From NCBI RefSeq assembly GCF_028649475.1, contig NZ_JAQSIP010000001.1, positions 434,001-498,000 of the forward strand: a stretch of DNA of 64,000 bases. The letters run 5' to 3'. A model generated the notes under the pieces. The model was not told where the DNA came from. It worked only from the letters and a program-made list of their open reading frames with translations, and made no database searches. Source of the stretch: Curvibacter cyanobacteriorum (GTDB taxonomy: Bacteria; Pseudomonadota; Gammaproteobacteria; Burkholderiales; Burkholderiaceae_C). Below, one piece after another: positions 32,601-40,228 of the stretch (position 1 is the stretch's first letter; each line of letters starts with the position of its first letter). The translations under genes were made by a program, and so were the position numbers.

Positions 32601-33504
32601 ATTCGCCTTGGGCATTGCGTTCCACCACCCGGCCCCGGGCCAGCACCCAGCGCCAACGGCCCTGGCGGTCGCGCACCCGGAATTCGGCCTCGAAGTTGTC
32701 GTTCTCGCGCTGCTGCACGCTGTCCCGAAGGGCTGACAGGCGGGCGATATCCTCGGGGTGCCAGAGGCCTTGCCAGGTCAGCCAGGCGTCCTCGCCGGTC
32801 GGGCCCTTGACGTCGAACTGATCGTAAAAATGGCCCTGGAAGGTGGTCTTGTTGTCTTTGGGTTCCCAGATCCAGCGCCCCCCGCCCGAGGCGTCGAGCA
32901 CCTGCAGCAACTCACTCTCGCGGCTTTTGAGTTGCACCTCATAGCGGGCCCGGCCCAGCAGCAGCTCCAGGCAGATCCCCAACAGCAATGTACTGGCCAT
33001 GAAACGCCACAGGTTGGTGCCTTCCAGCGGCCCCAGCCATTGGAGCCGGTGGCCCAGCATCACCACCACCTGTACCCCGGCCGCCAGCATCACCAGGGAC
33101 AGCCAAAGTTGCCAGCGGGTGTTGCGCCGGTGGTAGAGCGCCCGGCAGACTTCCGACCACACCAGCACCAGCCCCATGGTGGCGAGGTGTCCCCAGGTGT
33201 GTGGCAATTGCAGCAACAGCGCGGTGGCGGCGGGCAGGATCGCGGCTTGCAAACCGATCTGGCGACCCAGCAGGAAGACGGCCAGCGACAGGTAGGCGGG
33301 GCGCAGCGCGGCTTCGGTGTCGTGACCCGTCACCGGGGCCCAGAACATAGCGATGGTGGTGGCGACCCCCAGCAGCAGCGCAATCAACCAGCGCTGGCGC
33401 CTGTGGGGCGCGATCAGCCATTGGGGGGGCAGCAGCAAAAGCGTTCCCACCACGGTCGCCATGACACCGCTGTTGACCGCTACCTCAAGCGGAAAATCGA
33501 TCAC
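29698..33504 (-). CDS. Membrane GGDEF-EAL cyclic di-GMP protein with five PAS domains
   Basis: A 1268-residue inner-membrane signalling protein. Residues 1-185 hold about six hydrophobic helices (MASE-like sensor); then come five PAS-type repeats (about 200-315, 320-440, 445-565, 575-695, 700-820), a GGDEF domain (GGDEF at 911-915 with RxxD inhibitory site at 902-905), and an EAL domain (EALARW at 1039-1044, DDFGTGYSSL near 1160). Both catalytic signatures appear intact, so it could make and break c-di-GMP. It shares the convergent end with the DUF1345 gene. The signal is unknown. Confidence 0.93.
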   Translation of the reverse strand: MIDFPLEVAVNSGVMATVVGTLLLLPPQWLIAPHRRQRWLIALLLGVATTIAMFWAPVTGHDTEAALRPAYLSLAVFLLGRQIGLQAAILPAATALLLQLPHTWGHLATMGLVLVWSEVCRALYHRRNTRWQLWLSLVMLAAGVQVVVMLGHRLQWLGPLEGTNLWRFMASTLLLGICLELLLGRARYEVQLKSRESELLQVLDASGGGRWIWEPKDNKTTFQGHFYDQFDVKGPTGEDAWLTWQGLWHPEDIARLSALRDSVQQRENDNFEAEFRVRDRQGRWRWVLARGRVVERNAQGESLRVVGMHHDVTSGHEARDALLLSQTKFQTIYEALPDAAGITRVSDGTYIEVNPAFCRLIGRQRDEVIGRRSLDLNIWDSPQERAKLLQVFHEKGQVDSLPLLARSGDGRPIPGRISARQINMEGEPSFIFLFHDMSEHQAMQAQLVHVNALLQQAGRIARLGVWEDSPRREECYWSEVCYELHGRSPADGPPSDYCAEFVAPPYQARFRELMRRCVQSQRPFEEELEIIRSDGRQLWILAMAEPVLIGGAVQRVRGVIRDIDEAKRSLDRLRQSEERFARIFRAIPDPMGISRKSDGHYLDVNPAWEQTMGVPRAEALSGQSVVEMGLYTLAERTALVNAASEAGVLNAFEINFTPRDGQVRTALQSMQSIEMDGVECWLFGLKDITERKRAERLVQEREALLSLTIEAAALALWDLNMVTVEVTGDRHWRELRGLPAVQGDPPSEPWDDVVHPDDRQTAVAALARHQANPHQPFDVTLRLKHAEGGSRWVRNLGRVIAHSSKGAPLRMVGVALDVTRQREQEDQLQKMAHFDALTGLPNRVQLAQALDHAMQQARQTGGLLGVAYLDLDGFKPVNDRLGHGIGDQLLIEIARRLQGGVRPQDLVARLGGDEFVILLSNPGCLSDCETMLNRLMNRMAEPVMLEGEWLAVTASIGLTLFPQDDADADALLRHADQAMYLAKQAGRNRIQLFDAERERASREHHSRLDRLSTALAADEFCLFVQPKVDMLEGTLVGVEALARWQHPERGLLGPGEFLPQIEGSALEVPFGEWVLSHALTLQQQWLAQGLRVPLSLNISARHLQTPDFPERVRQLLTRCPDVPTALLEIEITESAALTDIHAVTATLTQLRNMGLSIAIDDFGTGYSSLTYLRQLPADALKIDRSFVSGMMTDIGDMAIVDGVIGLSRSFGLTLIAEGVETSAQGQRLLEMGCRLGQGYGIARPMPADALQAWARDWQAPAEWRLPQA

Positions 33505-33709
33505 CCGGACACCTCATCGTTGTTGTCGAGGGTGGCACCTGGCCACCTTGAGCCCAGCCCGTGCGGCCCTGGGGGCGTGCCCGCTACTTCAGGCCACGGT
33601 GCCCCCCAGCACCCCGCGGGCGGGGTTGGTGGGCCTCGAACCCATGCCGGGAAGCGTTCGAGGCCACACGCCCTGCCGTCGGCCGAACCGGTGGGGCCCG
33701 GCCGCGGAT

Positions 33710-33730
33710 TTTTACAAGCCTAGTGTAAAA
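33710..33730. promoter_or_regulatory. AT-rich inverted repeat TTTTACA-N7-TGTAAAA
   Basis: A perfect 7-bp inverted repeat with a 7-base spacer stands out in a GC-rich gap between the end of the DMT transporter gene (33734) and the start of the GGDEF-EAL gene (33504), both on the minus strand. It could be an operator for the downstream GGDEF-EAL gene or a weak hairpin at the end of the repair operon. No regulator can be named. Confidence 0.35.
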
Positions 33731-33733
33731 CCG

Positions 33734-34621
33734 TTAAAGGGTTCTCGAAGTCGGGCGGCCAATCCGGATCAACCCGGTTGACAGGGCGGTGCCACAGACA
33801 ATGACCAGACCACAGCCCACCATCCAGGCGGTGATCTGTTCTTGCAGGAACACGCTGCCGTACAACACGGCAAACAGGGGGGTGACAAAGGTCACGGTCA
33901 GCGCCCGTGCCGGGCCCGCGTGCTCGATCAGCCGGAAGTACAGGATGTAGGCGATGCCGGTGCAAAACACCGCAATCGCGGCCACCGAGGCCCAGGCCGC
34001 TGCGCTGGGCGGGGTCTCGGGCCACAGCCACCAGGTGGGCAGCAGCAGCACCAGGGCCGAGCCCAGTTGGCTGCCCGTGGCCAGGGCCAGGGCGGGCACC
34101 CCACTGAGGTGGCGCCGGGTGAAGGTGGCGGCCCAGCCGTAGCACAGCGTGGCCGCCAGGCAGGCCAGGATGGCCAGGCCCGTGCCCCCCGGCTTGAAGC
34201 TGGCTTTGCCCGCGGCCAGCAAAGCCACGCCGGCAAAGCCGATGGCCAGGCCCGTGGCCTTGCTGCTGCCCGGGCGCTCGCCCAGCCACAGCCAGGCCAG
34301 CAGGGCGCCGCACAAGGGGGTGGTGGCGTTGAGGATCGATGCCAGGCCGGTGTTGATCGACAGCACCGCCCAGGCGTACAGCGCAAAGGGCACGGCCGAG
34401 TTGATCACCCCCGCCAGCAGGATCGGGCGCCAGTGCTGTCGCAGCGCGGGCCACTGCCCGCGCATCACCATGATCGGCCACAGGAACAGCGTGGCCAGCG
34501 TGACACGCAGGCCCGCGGTGACCATCGGGCCAAATTCCATGGCCCCCAGGCGCATGAACAAAAAGGACGCGCCCCACAGGGCCGCGAGCACCAGGTATTC
34601 GAGGCTCCAACCCCACTTCAT
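33734..34621 (-). CDS. EamA/DMT-family transporter
   Basis: A 295-residue inner-membrane protein with about ten hydrophobic helices and two EamA repeats (first ending near GVALLAAGK, second from about residue 150). LAALWGASFLFMRLG and ILNATTPLCGALLAWLWLGE are typical of drug/metabolite exporters. Substrate unknown. It belongs to a minus-strand operon with the methyltransferase gene ogt: the ATG overlaps the ogt stop by 4 bases (ATGA), so expression is coupled to alkylation repair genes, which hints at export of a toxic or alkylating compound. Confidence 0.9.
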   Translation of the reverse strand: MKWGWSLEYLVLAALWGASFLFMRLGAMEFGPMVTAGLRVTLATLFLWPIMVMRGQWPALRQHWRPILLAGVINSAVPFALYAWAVLSINTGLASILNATTPLCGALLAWLWLGERPGSSKATGLAIGFAGVALLAAGKASFKPGGTGLAILACLAATLCYGWAATFTRRHLSGVPALALATGSQLGSALVLLLPTWWLWPETPPSAAAWASVAAIAVFCTGIAYILYFRLIEHAGPARALTVTFVTPLFAVLYGSVFLQEQITAWMVGCGLVIVCGTALSTGLIRIGRPTSRTL

Positions 34622-35229
34622 GCGCCAACCCCGCCGAACAGGGGCGCCTGGGGCGAGGGGGCACGAGCCCGACGGTGGGCTTGCGGGGCGCGCGTGGGCT
34701 GCTCGGGCCGCGCAAACCCCTCCAGGCGCAGCAGTGCGGTCTTGCGTTCAAGGCCGCCCGCGTAACCGGTCAGGCTGCCGTCCGCCCCCAGCACGCGGTG
34801 GCAGGGCACGATCACCGACACCGGGTTGCGGCCCACCGCAGCCCCCACGGCCCGTGCGGCCTGCGGTCGGCCCAATTGGCTGGCCAGGGCCCCGTAGCCC
34901 AGGCAACGGCCACGGGGAATGTCGCGCAAGGCCTGCCACACGGCGCGCTGGAACGGCGTGCCCTGGCTCAGGTCCAGCGGCAAATCAAAGCCGGTGCTTT
35001 CGCCGTTCAGGTAGTCCAGCAACTGGTCGCGTGCCTGGCACAACAGTGGGTGCTGCGGCGCTTCCGCCCAGGCCGATGGGCCGGTCAGCTGGGCCGGGGC
35101 GTGTCGCTGCCCCAGGAACCAAACACCGCACACACCGCGCTCGGTGGCAGCGACGTGCAGGGCGCCCAAGGGGCTGTCAAAGGCCAGTTGCAGCGGCGCG
35201 GGCGCCGGGGTGGGGGCAGAGGAGGGCAT
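34618..35229 (-). CDS. ogt: Methylated-DNA--protein-cysteine S-methyltransferase
   Basis: Suicide DNA-repair enzyme that takes the alkyl group from O6-alkylguanine onto its own cysteine. The 203-residue protein has the acceptor Cys in VIVPCHRVLG and the helix-turn-helix GTPFQRAVWQALRDIPRG plus the YGALA DNA-binding segment. The C-terminal 30 residues are a Pro/Arg-rich tail. I start at MPSSAPTP because upstream in-frame codons are low-complexity and lack a ribosome-binding site. It is 61 bases after the Ada-AlkA fusion and overlaps the DMT transporter start. Confidence 0.93.
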   Translation of the reverse strand: MPSSAPTPAPAPLQLAFDSPLGALHVAATERGVCGVWFLGQRHAPAQLTGPSAWAEAPQHPLLCQARDQLLDYLNGESTGFDLPLDLSQGTPFQRAVWQALRDIPRGRCLGYGALASQLGRPQAARAVGAAVGRNPVSVIVPCHRVLGADGSLTGYAGGLERKTALLRLEGFARPEQPTRAPQAHRRARAPSPQAPLFGGVGA

Positions 35230-35290
35230 GGGTGAACCTGCTGGAGACGGGGGTGAAAAGGGGTGGAGAGCGGGGACCTGTGCCGGTCCC

Positions 35291-37105
35291 TCAAGGTGAC
35301 GGGGGGCGCGGTGCGCCGTGCTCCCAAATTCGGACCACAGCATAGCTGCGCCAAGGTCGCCATGGGGCGGACGCGGCTTCTGTGGCCAACGCGGCCGCGC
35401 GCGGTGACGGGCGGCTGGTGGGCGCGCGGTCTGAGGGTTGGCGGGTGCCCAGTGCGTTCTGCAACACCACATCGCCCGCAGGAAACGCATCGGGCCAGCG
35501 CAGGGCCCGCATCGCGATGTACTGGGCGGTCCAGTCGCCCACCCCGGGCAGGGCTTGCAGGCTGGCCAGGGTGGCGGCCAGCGGGGCGCTGCCGTCCAGC
35601 ACCAGTTCGCCCGACTGCACGGCGCGGGCCAGCGCCAGGATGGCCTGCTGGCGCTGCCGCACCACGCCCAGCGCGCCGAGTTCGGCACACAGGGCCTGGC
35701 CATCGCCCTGGCCGGCCAGCGTGGCGGGCGTCGGAAAACCGTGGCTCAGGCCCGCAGGCCAACCGGCCTGCACCGGCACGGTGGCCCCCCAGCGGTGCAC
35801 CACGCGCTGCACCAGGGTGCGGGCCGCGGCCACGGTGACCTGCTGGCCCAGGATGGCGCGCACCGCCAGCTCAAAGCCGTCCAGGGCGCCGGGCACGCGC
35901 AGGCCGTTCAGGGGCCCGAAATGCGGGGCCAGCACCGCGTCGATGGCGGCGGGGTCGGCGTCCAGGTCCAGCCATTGGCGCACGCGGCGGATCAGGCTGG
36001 GCAGCGCGGCTTGCAGGGCGTCACTGACGCTCAGTTGCACCCGGTGGCGATCGGCCTGCCAACGCACCTGCAACCAGCCCATGGGCCGGGCCTCGTGGCC
36101 CACGCTGGCGCCGTGCAGGGTGCGCGTCAGGCACAGGCTGCCGGGGCTGCGCTCGACGGTTTCGAGCCCCGCCACCGCTCGGGCTGCCATGAAGCGGCCC
36201 AGCGTGTCCAGGTCATAGGGCGGTCGGTAGCCCAGGCGCACCCCGGCGGGGGCCAGCGTGCCGACCGCCTGGGCGCGCGGGCGGGCGGACGGGGAGGTCG
36301 TGGCCGGCGTGACGGCGACGTGGCCGGGTGGGTGGCCGGGTGGGGGGGGCGGGCGCCGCCACTGGCTGGGGGCGAGGCCGTAGTGCGCCACAAAGGCCGC
36401 GTTGAAGCGCCGCAGGCTGGCAAAGCCGCTGGCCTGGGCCACCTCGGTGATCGGCAGGTCGGTGTCGGTCAGCAACTGCTTGGCGCTCAGCAGGCGGCGG
36501 GTTTGCAGGTATTGCAGGGGCGACACGCCCAGCACGCTGTCGAACAGGCGCCGCAGGTGGCGGTCGCTGATGCCCAGGCGGCTGGCCAGGCGCGCCATCA
36601 CGGGCGACTCGGTCCCCGCGGCGGCGCTGTCCCGGCCCAGGCGGGGCCAGTGCGCGGGATCGTCAAGCCACCGCGTGGCCTCGGCGGCCAGCAGGCGCGT
36701 CGCGTCGGTGTGCGACCAGGCATTGGCCTGGGGCGCGAGTTCGGGGCGGCAGCGCAGGCAGGGGCGAAAGCCCGCCTGCTCGGCTTGGGCCGCCAAATCG
36801 AAGAAGCGGCAGTTTTCGCGTTTGGGCGCCCGCACCGCACACACCGGGCGGCAGTAGATGCCGGTGCTGGTGACCCCGGTGAAAAAGCGGCCGTCGAAGC
36901 GGGCGTCGCGGGTCTGCAAGGCCAGGTAGCAGGCGTCGGCATCCTCGCTCAAGGGCCGCCAGCTCGCCTCCGCCCCGCTTGCAGGCGCCGCTGAAGCCGC
37001 CCGCGGTGGCGGCTCAGCGGACCGGGCCGGGCGGCGGACACGGGGGGCTGAGGCGGCCTTGGGCACGGTGCTTGCAAGCCGGGGGGCGGGGGCTTTGGAG
37101 GACAT
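35291..37105 (-). CDS. Ada/AraC/AlkA fusion: methyl-sensing regulator and 3-methyladenine DNA glycosylase
   Basis: A 604-residue fusion. Residues 1-48 are Ala/Pro-rich; 50-125 form the Ada zinc domain with Cys85, Cys89, Cys116 and Cys119 (YCRPVC, CLRC), which in Ada accepts methyl from phosphotriesters; about 135-235 is an AraC HTH (AEVAQASGFASLRRFNAAF); the rest is AlkA, with the N-terminal AlkA_N fold and the HhH-GPD motif LPGVGDWTAQYIAMRAL, catalytic Asp in FPAGDVVLQ. It should sense and repair alkylation damage. The O6-guanine methyltransferase half of Ada is missing here and is supplied by the next gene, ogt. The start has no clear ribosome-binding site and is chosen for domain fit. Confidence 0.9.
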   Translation of the reverse strand: MSSKAPAPRLASTVPKAASAPRVRRPARSAEPPPRAASAAPASGAEASWRPLSEDADACYLALQTRDARFDGRFFTGVTSTGIYCRPVCAVRAPKRENCRFFDLAAQAEQAGFRPCLRCRPELAPQANAWSHTDATRLLAAEATRWLDDPAHWPRLGRDSAAAGTESPVMARLASRLGISDRHLRRLFDSVLGVSPLQYLQTRRLLSAKQLLTDTDLPITEVAQASGFASLRRFNAAFVAHYGLAPSQWRRPPPPPGHPPGHVAVTPATTSPSARPRAQAVGTLAPAGVRLGYRPPYDLDTLGRFMAARAVAGLETVERSPGSLCLTRTLHGASVGHEARPMGWLQVRWQADRHRVQLSVSDALQAALPSLIRRVRQWLDLDADPAAIDAVLAPHFGPLNGLRVPGALDGFELAVRAILGQQVTVAAARTLVQRVVHRWGATVPVQAGWPAGLSHGFPTPATLAGQGDGQALCAELGALGVVRQRQQAILALARAVQSGELVLDGSAPLAATLASLQALPGVGDWTAQYIAMRALRWPDAFPAGDVVLQNALGTRQPSDRAPTSRPSPRAAALATEAASAPWRPWRSYAVVRIWEHGAPRPPSP

Positions 37106-37212
37106 GGTGAGGCGATGATACGCAGCGCCCGGGCTGCTGGCTGGCCGTTTTCGGACCTGATCCTGATCTAACGCTGCGCTTGTCTTTTGCCGTTTCGCCG
37201 AGGCGCGCCCCC

Positions 37213-37218
37213 TACAAT
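37213..37218 (+). promoter_or_regulatory. Probable -10 box (TACAAT) for the phosphomannomutase gene
   Basis: TACAAT at 37213-37218 is followed by CGAGCCC, a context often seen for sigma-70 starts in this group. The -35 is unclear: TTGCCG at 37187-37192 is 20 bases away, longer than usual. It lies 80 bases before the ATG. Confidence 0.45.
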
Positions 37219-37298
37219 CGAGCCCGTTTGCCGGTTTGGCCCAGGGAGTGGAAGAGGGGGGCCGGCGCTTCATCAACTTGTCACACCGAACACCATCC

Positions 37299-38714
37299 AT
37301 GCAAGTCAACGCAGCGATCTTCAAGGCCTACGACATCCGCGGCATTGTGCCCAGCACCCTCAACGAAAGCGTCGCCGAAGGGCTGGGGCTGGCCTTTGGG
37401 GCCGCTGCCTTGGCGCAGGGCGAAACCACGGTCGCGGTGGGCCGTGACGGCCGCCTCAGCGGCCCGTCCCTGGTGCAAGCCCTGGTGCGTGGCCTGGTGG
37501 CCGCGGGCATCGAGGTGATCGATGTCGGCGCGGTGACCACCCCGATGCTGTACTTTGCCGCCAGCACCCTGTGCCGCAGCGGCATCCAGGTCACGGGCAG
37601 CCACAACCCCAAGGACTACAACGGTTTCAAGATGGTGTTGGCTGGCAAGGCCATCTATGGCGAAGAGATCCAGGCCCTGCGCCGCACCATGGAGGCCGAC
37701 AGCGCCCCGCGCCGCGCCGGTGGCAGCGTGCGCCAGGCCGATGTGACGCCGGCCTACATCGACCGCATCGTCGGCGATGTCAAGTTGGCCCGCCCGATGA
37801 AGATCGTGGTGGATTCGGGCAACGGCATTGCCGGCGCCACCGCCCCAAGCATCTTCCGCGCGCTGGGCTGCGAGGTCACTGAGCTGTTCAGCGAGGTGGA
37901 TGGCAACTTCCCCAACCACCACCCGGACCCCAGCAAGCCCGAAAACCTGAACGACCTGATCGCAGCGCTGAAGGCTGGCGACGCCGAACTGGGCCTGGCC
38001 TTTGACGGCGACGGTGACCGCCTGGGCATCGTCACCAAGGACGGCCAGAACATCTTCCCCGACCGCCAGATGATGCTGTTCGCACGCGACGTGCTGAGCC
38101 GCGTGCCGGGCGGTGAGATTGTTTTTGACGTCAAGTGCACCCAGCGCTTGGCGCCCGAGATCGCTGCCGCCGGTGGCGTGCCGGTGATGTTCAAGACCGG
38201 TCACTCGCTGATCAAGGCCCGCATGCGCGAGACCAACGCCCCCCTGGGCGGCGAAATGAGCGGCCACATCTTCTTCAAGGAGCGCTGGTTCGGCTTTGAC
38301 GACGGCACCTACGCCGGTTGCCGCCTGCTCGAAATCCTGAGCCGCTCGCCCGATGGCAACGCGGTGCTCAACGGCCTGCCGCAAAGCCATTCGACACCGG
38401 AACTCAACGTGGCCTGCGCCGAAGGCGAACCGCACCGCGTGAGCACCGAACTGCAGGCCGCCGCGCCCGCCTTCCTGGCCGCCCGCGCTGCAGCCCGGGG
38501 TGCCAGCGTGGCCCCGCAGATCGCCACCATTGACGGCCTGCGGGTGGACTGGTCGGACGGCTTTGGCCTGATCCGGGCGTCCAACACCACGCCGGTGCTG
38601 GTGCTGCGCTTTGAAGGCCAGAACGCCGACGCGCTGGCCCGCATCGAGGGCGACATGCTGGCCCTCCTGCACAGCGTGAAGCCCGATGCCCAAGTGGGCA
38701 GCGCGGCCCACTGA
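37299..38714 (+). CDS. algC: Phosphomannomutase/phosphoglucomutase
   Basis: Interconverts hexose-6- and hexose-1-phosphate for LPS and exopolysaccharide precursors. The 471-residue protein has the phosphoserine loop VTGSHNPKDYNG, the metal-binding loop FDGDGDRLG, the sugar-binding GGEMSGHIFF, and the C-terminal phosphate loop RASNTTPVLVLRFE, with KAYDIRGIVP at the start. Length and pattern match AlgC/ManB of Pseudomonas (about 463). The start MQVNAAIFKAYDIRG follows family N-termini. waaA follows on the same strand after 58 bases. Confidence 0.94.
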   Translation: MQVNAAIFKAYDIRGIVPSTLNESVAEGLGLAFGAAALAQGETTVAVGRDGRLSGPSLVQALVRGLVAAGIEVIDVGAVTTPMLYFAASTLCRSGIQVTGSHNPKDYNGFKMVLAGKAIYGEEIQALRRTMEADSAPRRAGGSVRQADVTPAYIDRIVGDVKLARPMKIVVDSGNGIAGATAPSIFRALGCEVTELFSEVDGNFPNHHPDPSKPENLNDLIAALKAGDAELGLAFDGDGDRLGIVTKDGQNIFPDRQMMLFARDVLSRVPGGEIVFDVKCTQRLAPEIAAAGGVPVMFKTGHSLIKARMRETNAPLGGEMSGHIFFKERWFGFDDGTYAGCRLLEILSRSPDGNAVLNGLPQSHSTPELNVACAEGEPHRVSTELQAAAPAFLAARAAARGASVAPQIATIDGLRVDWSDGFGLIRASNTTPVLVLRFEGQNADALARIEGDMLALLHSVKPDAQVGSAAH

Positions 38715-38772
38715 TGCGCCCCCTGGGTACCGACGGCGTCCCGCCCACCCTGAACCTGGCCGGGTGGGGCGC

Positions 38773-40077
38773 ATGAGCCTCGTCCGCGGGCTTTACAGCC
38801 TGGCGATGTGGGCAGCGCAGCCGCTGTTGCGCCGCAAGCTGGCGCGCCGTGGCCGCACCGAACCAGGCTACCTGGCCCACATCGAAGAGCGCTTTGGGCA
38901 TTACGGCACACCGCCCAGCAGCGGCTGGGTCTGGGTGCACGCGGTCTCGCTGGGCGAGACCCGGGCGGCCGGCCTCCTGATCGAGGCCTTGCGCGCCGAA
39001 TGGGCGCAGCGGGGCTGGCCGTTTCGGCTGCTGCTGACCCACGGCACGGCCACCGGGCGCGCCGAGGGCCAACGCCTGCTGCGCGACGGTGACTTGCAAG
39101 TCTGGCAACCCTGGGACACCCCGGCCGCAGTGGGCCGGTTCCTGAGCCATTTCCAGCCCGTGCTGGGCCTGCTGATGGAAACCGAGGTCTGGCCCAACCT
39201 GGTGGCCGGCTGCCAGGCCCACGGCGTGCCCCTGGCCCTGGCCAATGCGCGGCTCAACGAGCGATCTCTGGCCGCCGCCCAGCGCCTGAGCGCGCTCAGC
39301 GGGCCCGCCTACCGCGGTTTTCGCGCGGTGTGGGCCCAGACCGAGGACGATGCCCAGCGCCTGCGCCGCTTGGGTGCGCCGGTGCAGTCGGTGTTGGGCA
39401 ACGTCAAGTTCGATGCCCGGCCTGAGCCGCAGCAGCAGGCCCTGGGTCAGGCCCTGGCGCGGCGCCTGCAGGCTGAGCGCGGCCAGCGGGTGGTGTTGCT
39501 GGCCAGCTCGCGCGAGGGCGAGGAAGCGCTGTGGCTGGCGGCCCTGCGCCAATCGCCGCCGCTGCCCGGGGTGCAGTGGTTGCTGGTGCCGCGGCACCCG
39601 CAGCGCTTTGACGCCGTGGCCACCCAATGCCAGGCCGCGGGCCTGAGCGTGCTGCGGCGCAGCCAGTGGCCGGCCGAGGTGTGGGCCGACGGGGGGCCGC
39701 TGCCACCGACCGCCGACCTGTGGCTGGGCGATTCCCTCGGCGAAATGACGCTGTACTACAGCCTGAGCCAGGTGGCTTTGCTGGGGGGCAGTTTCGAGCC
39801 CCTGGGGGGGCAGAACCTGATCGAGGCGGCCGCTTGTGGCTGCCCGGTGCTGATGGGGCCGCACACCTTCAATTTTGCCGACGCTGCGGCCCTGTCCCTG
39901 GCCGCCGGGGCGGGCTGGCGGGTGGCCGACATGGCGGCCGCGCTGCAAGGCCTGCACGGCCTGCTGGCCCAGCCCGAAGACCTGCGCACGGCCACCGAGG
40001 CGGCCCGGGCTTTCGCCGCGGCGCACCGCGGCGCGGCGGGCCGGACCGCCCGCGCGGCTGCTGAACTGTTGGCTTGA
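38773..40077 (+). CDS. waaA: 3-deoxy-D-manno-octulosonic acid transferase (KDO transferase)
   Basis: Adds KDO residues to lipid A at the inner face of the cytoplasmic membrane. The 434-residue protein has an N-terminal hydrophobic anchor, the catalytic Glu in WVHAVSLGETRAA, METEVWPNL, and the C-terminal GGSFEPLGGQNLIEAAACGCPV. All are strong WaaA signatures. The start MSLVRGLYSLAMW is chosen over a longer frame overlapping algC. A region upstream (38715-38772) has no other feature. It is convergent with tolC; a tolC-waaA neighbourhood is common in proteobacteria. Confidence 0.95.
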   Translation: MSLVRGLYSLAMWAAQPLLRRKLARRGRTEPGYLAHIEERFGHYGTPPSSGWVWVHAVSLGETRAAGLLIEALRAEWAQRGWPFRLLLTHGTATGRAEGQRLLRDGDLQVWQPWDTPAAVGRFLSHFQPVLGLLMETEVWPNLVAGCQAHGVPLALANARLNERSLAAAQRLSALSGPAYRGFRAVWAQTEDDAQRLRRLGAPVQSVLGNVKFDARPEPQQQALGQALARRLQAERGQRVVLLASSREGEEALWLAALRQSPPLPGVQWLLVPRHPQRFDAVATQCQAAGLSVLRRSQWPAEVWADGGPLPPTADLWLGDSLGEMTLYYSLSQVALLGGSFEPLGGQNLIEAAACGCPVLMGPHTFNFADAAALSLAAGAGWRVADMAAALQGLHGLLAQPEDLRTATEAARAFAAAHRGAAGRTARAAAELLA

Positions 40078-40086
40078 AGCTCCCCC

Positions 40087-40123
40087 AAAACGCCAAACCC
40101 CGGCGCGCAGACCGGGGTTGGCG
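40087..40123 (-). terminator. Rho-independent terminator of the efflux operon
   Basis: On the minus strand an almost perfect stem of 12 pairs (CGCCAACCCCGG and CCGGGGTTTGGCG, one bulged T) with an 8-base loop is followed by TTTT. It lies 106 bases past the tolC stop, and may also end waaA transcription from the other side. Confidence 0.8.
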
Positions 40124-40228
40124 GGAGGGGGCGGTTCCAGCCCGGGCTGCTTGTGCCGGGGCTGGGGCCCCGGGACCAGGGGCCGGCGCCAGAGCCCCCC
40201 GGGCGCGGCCCGCCCGCCCGCGGCCCGT

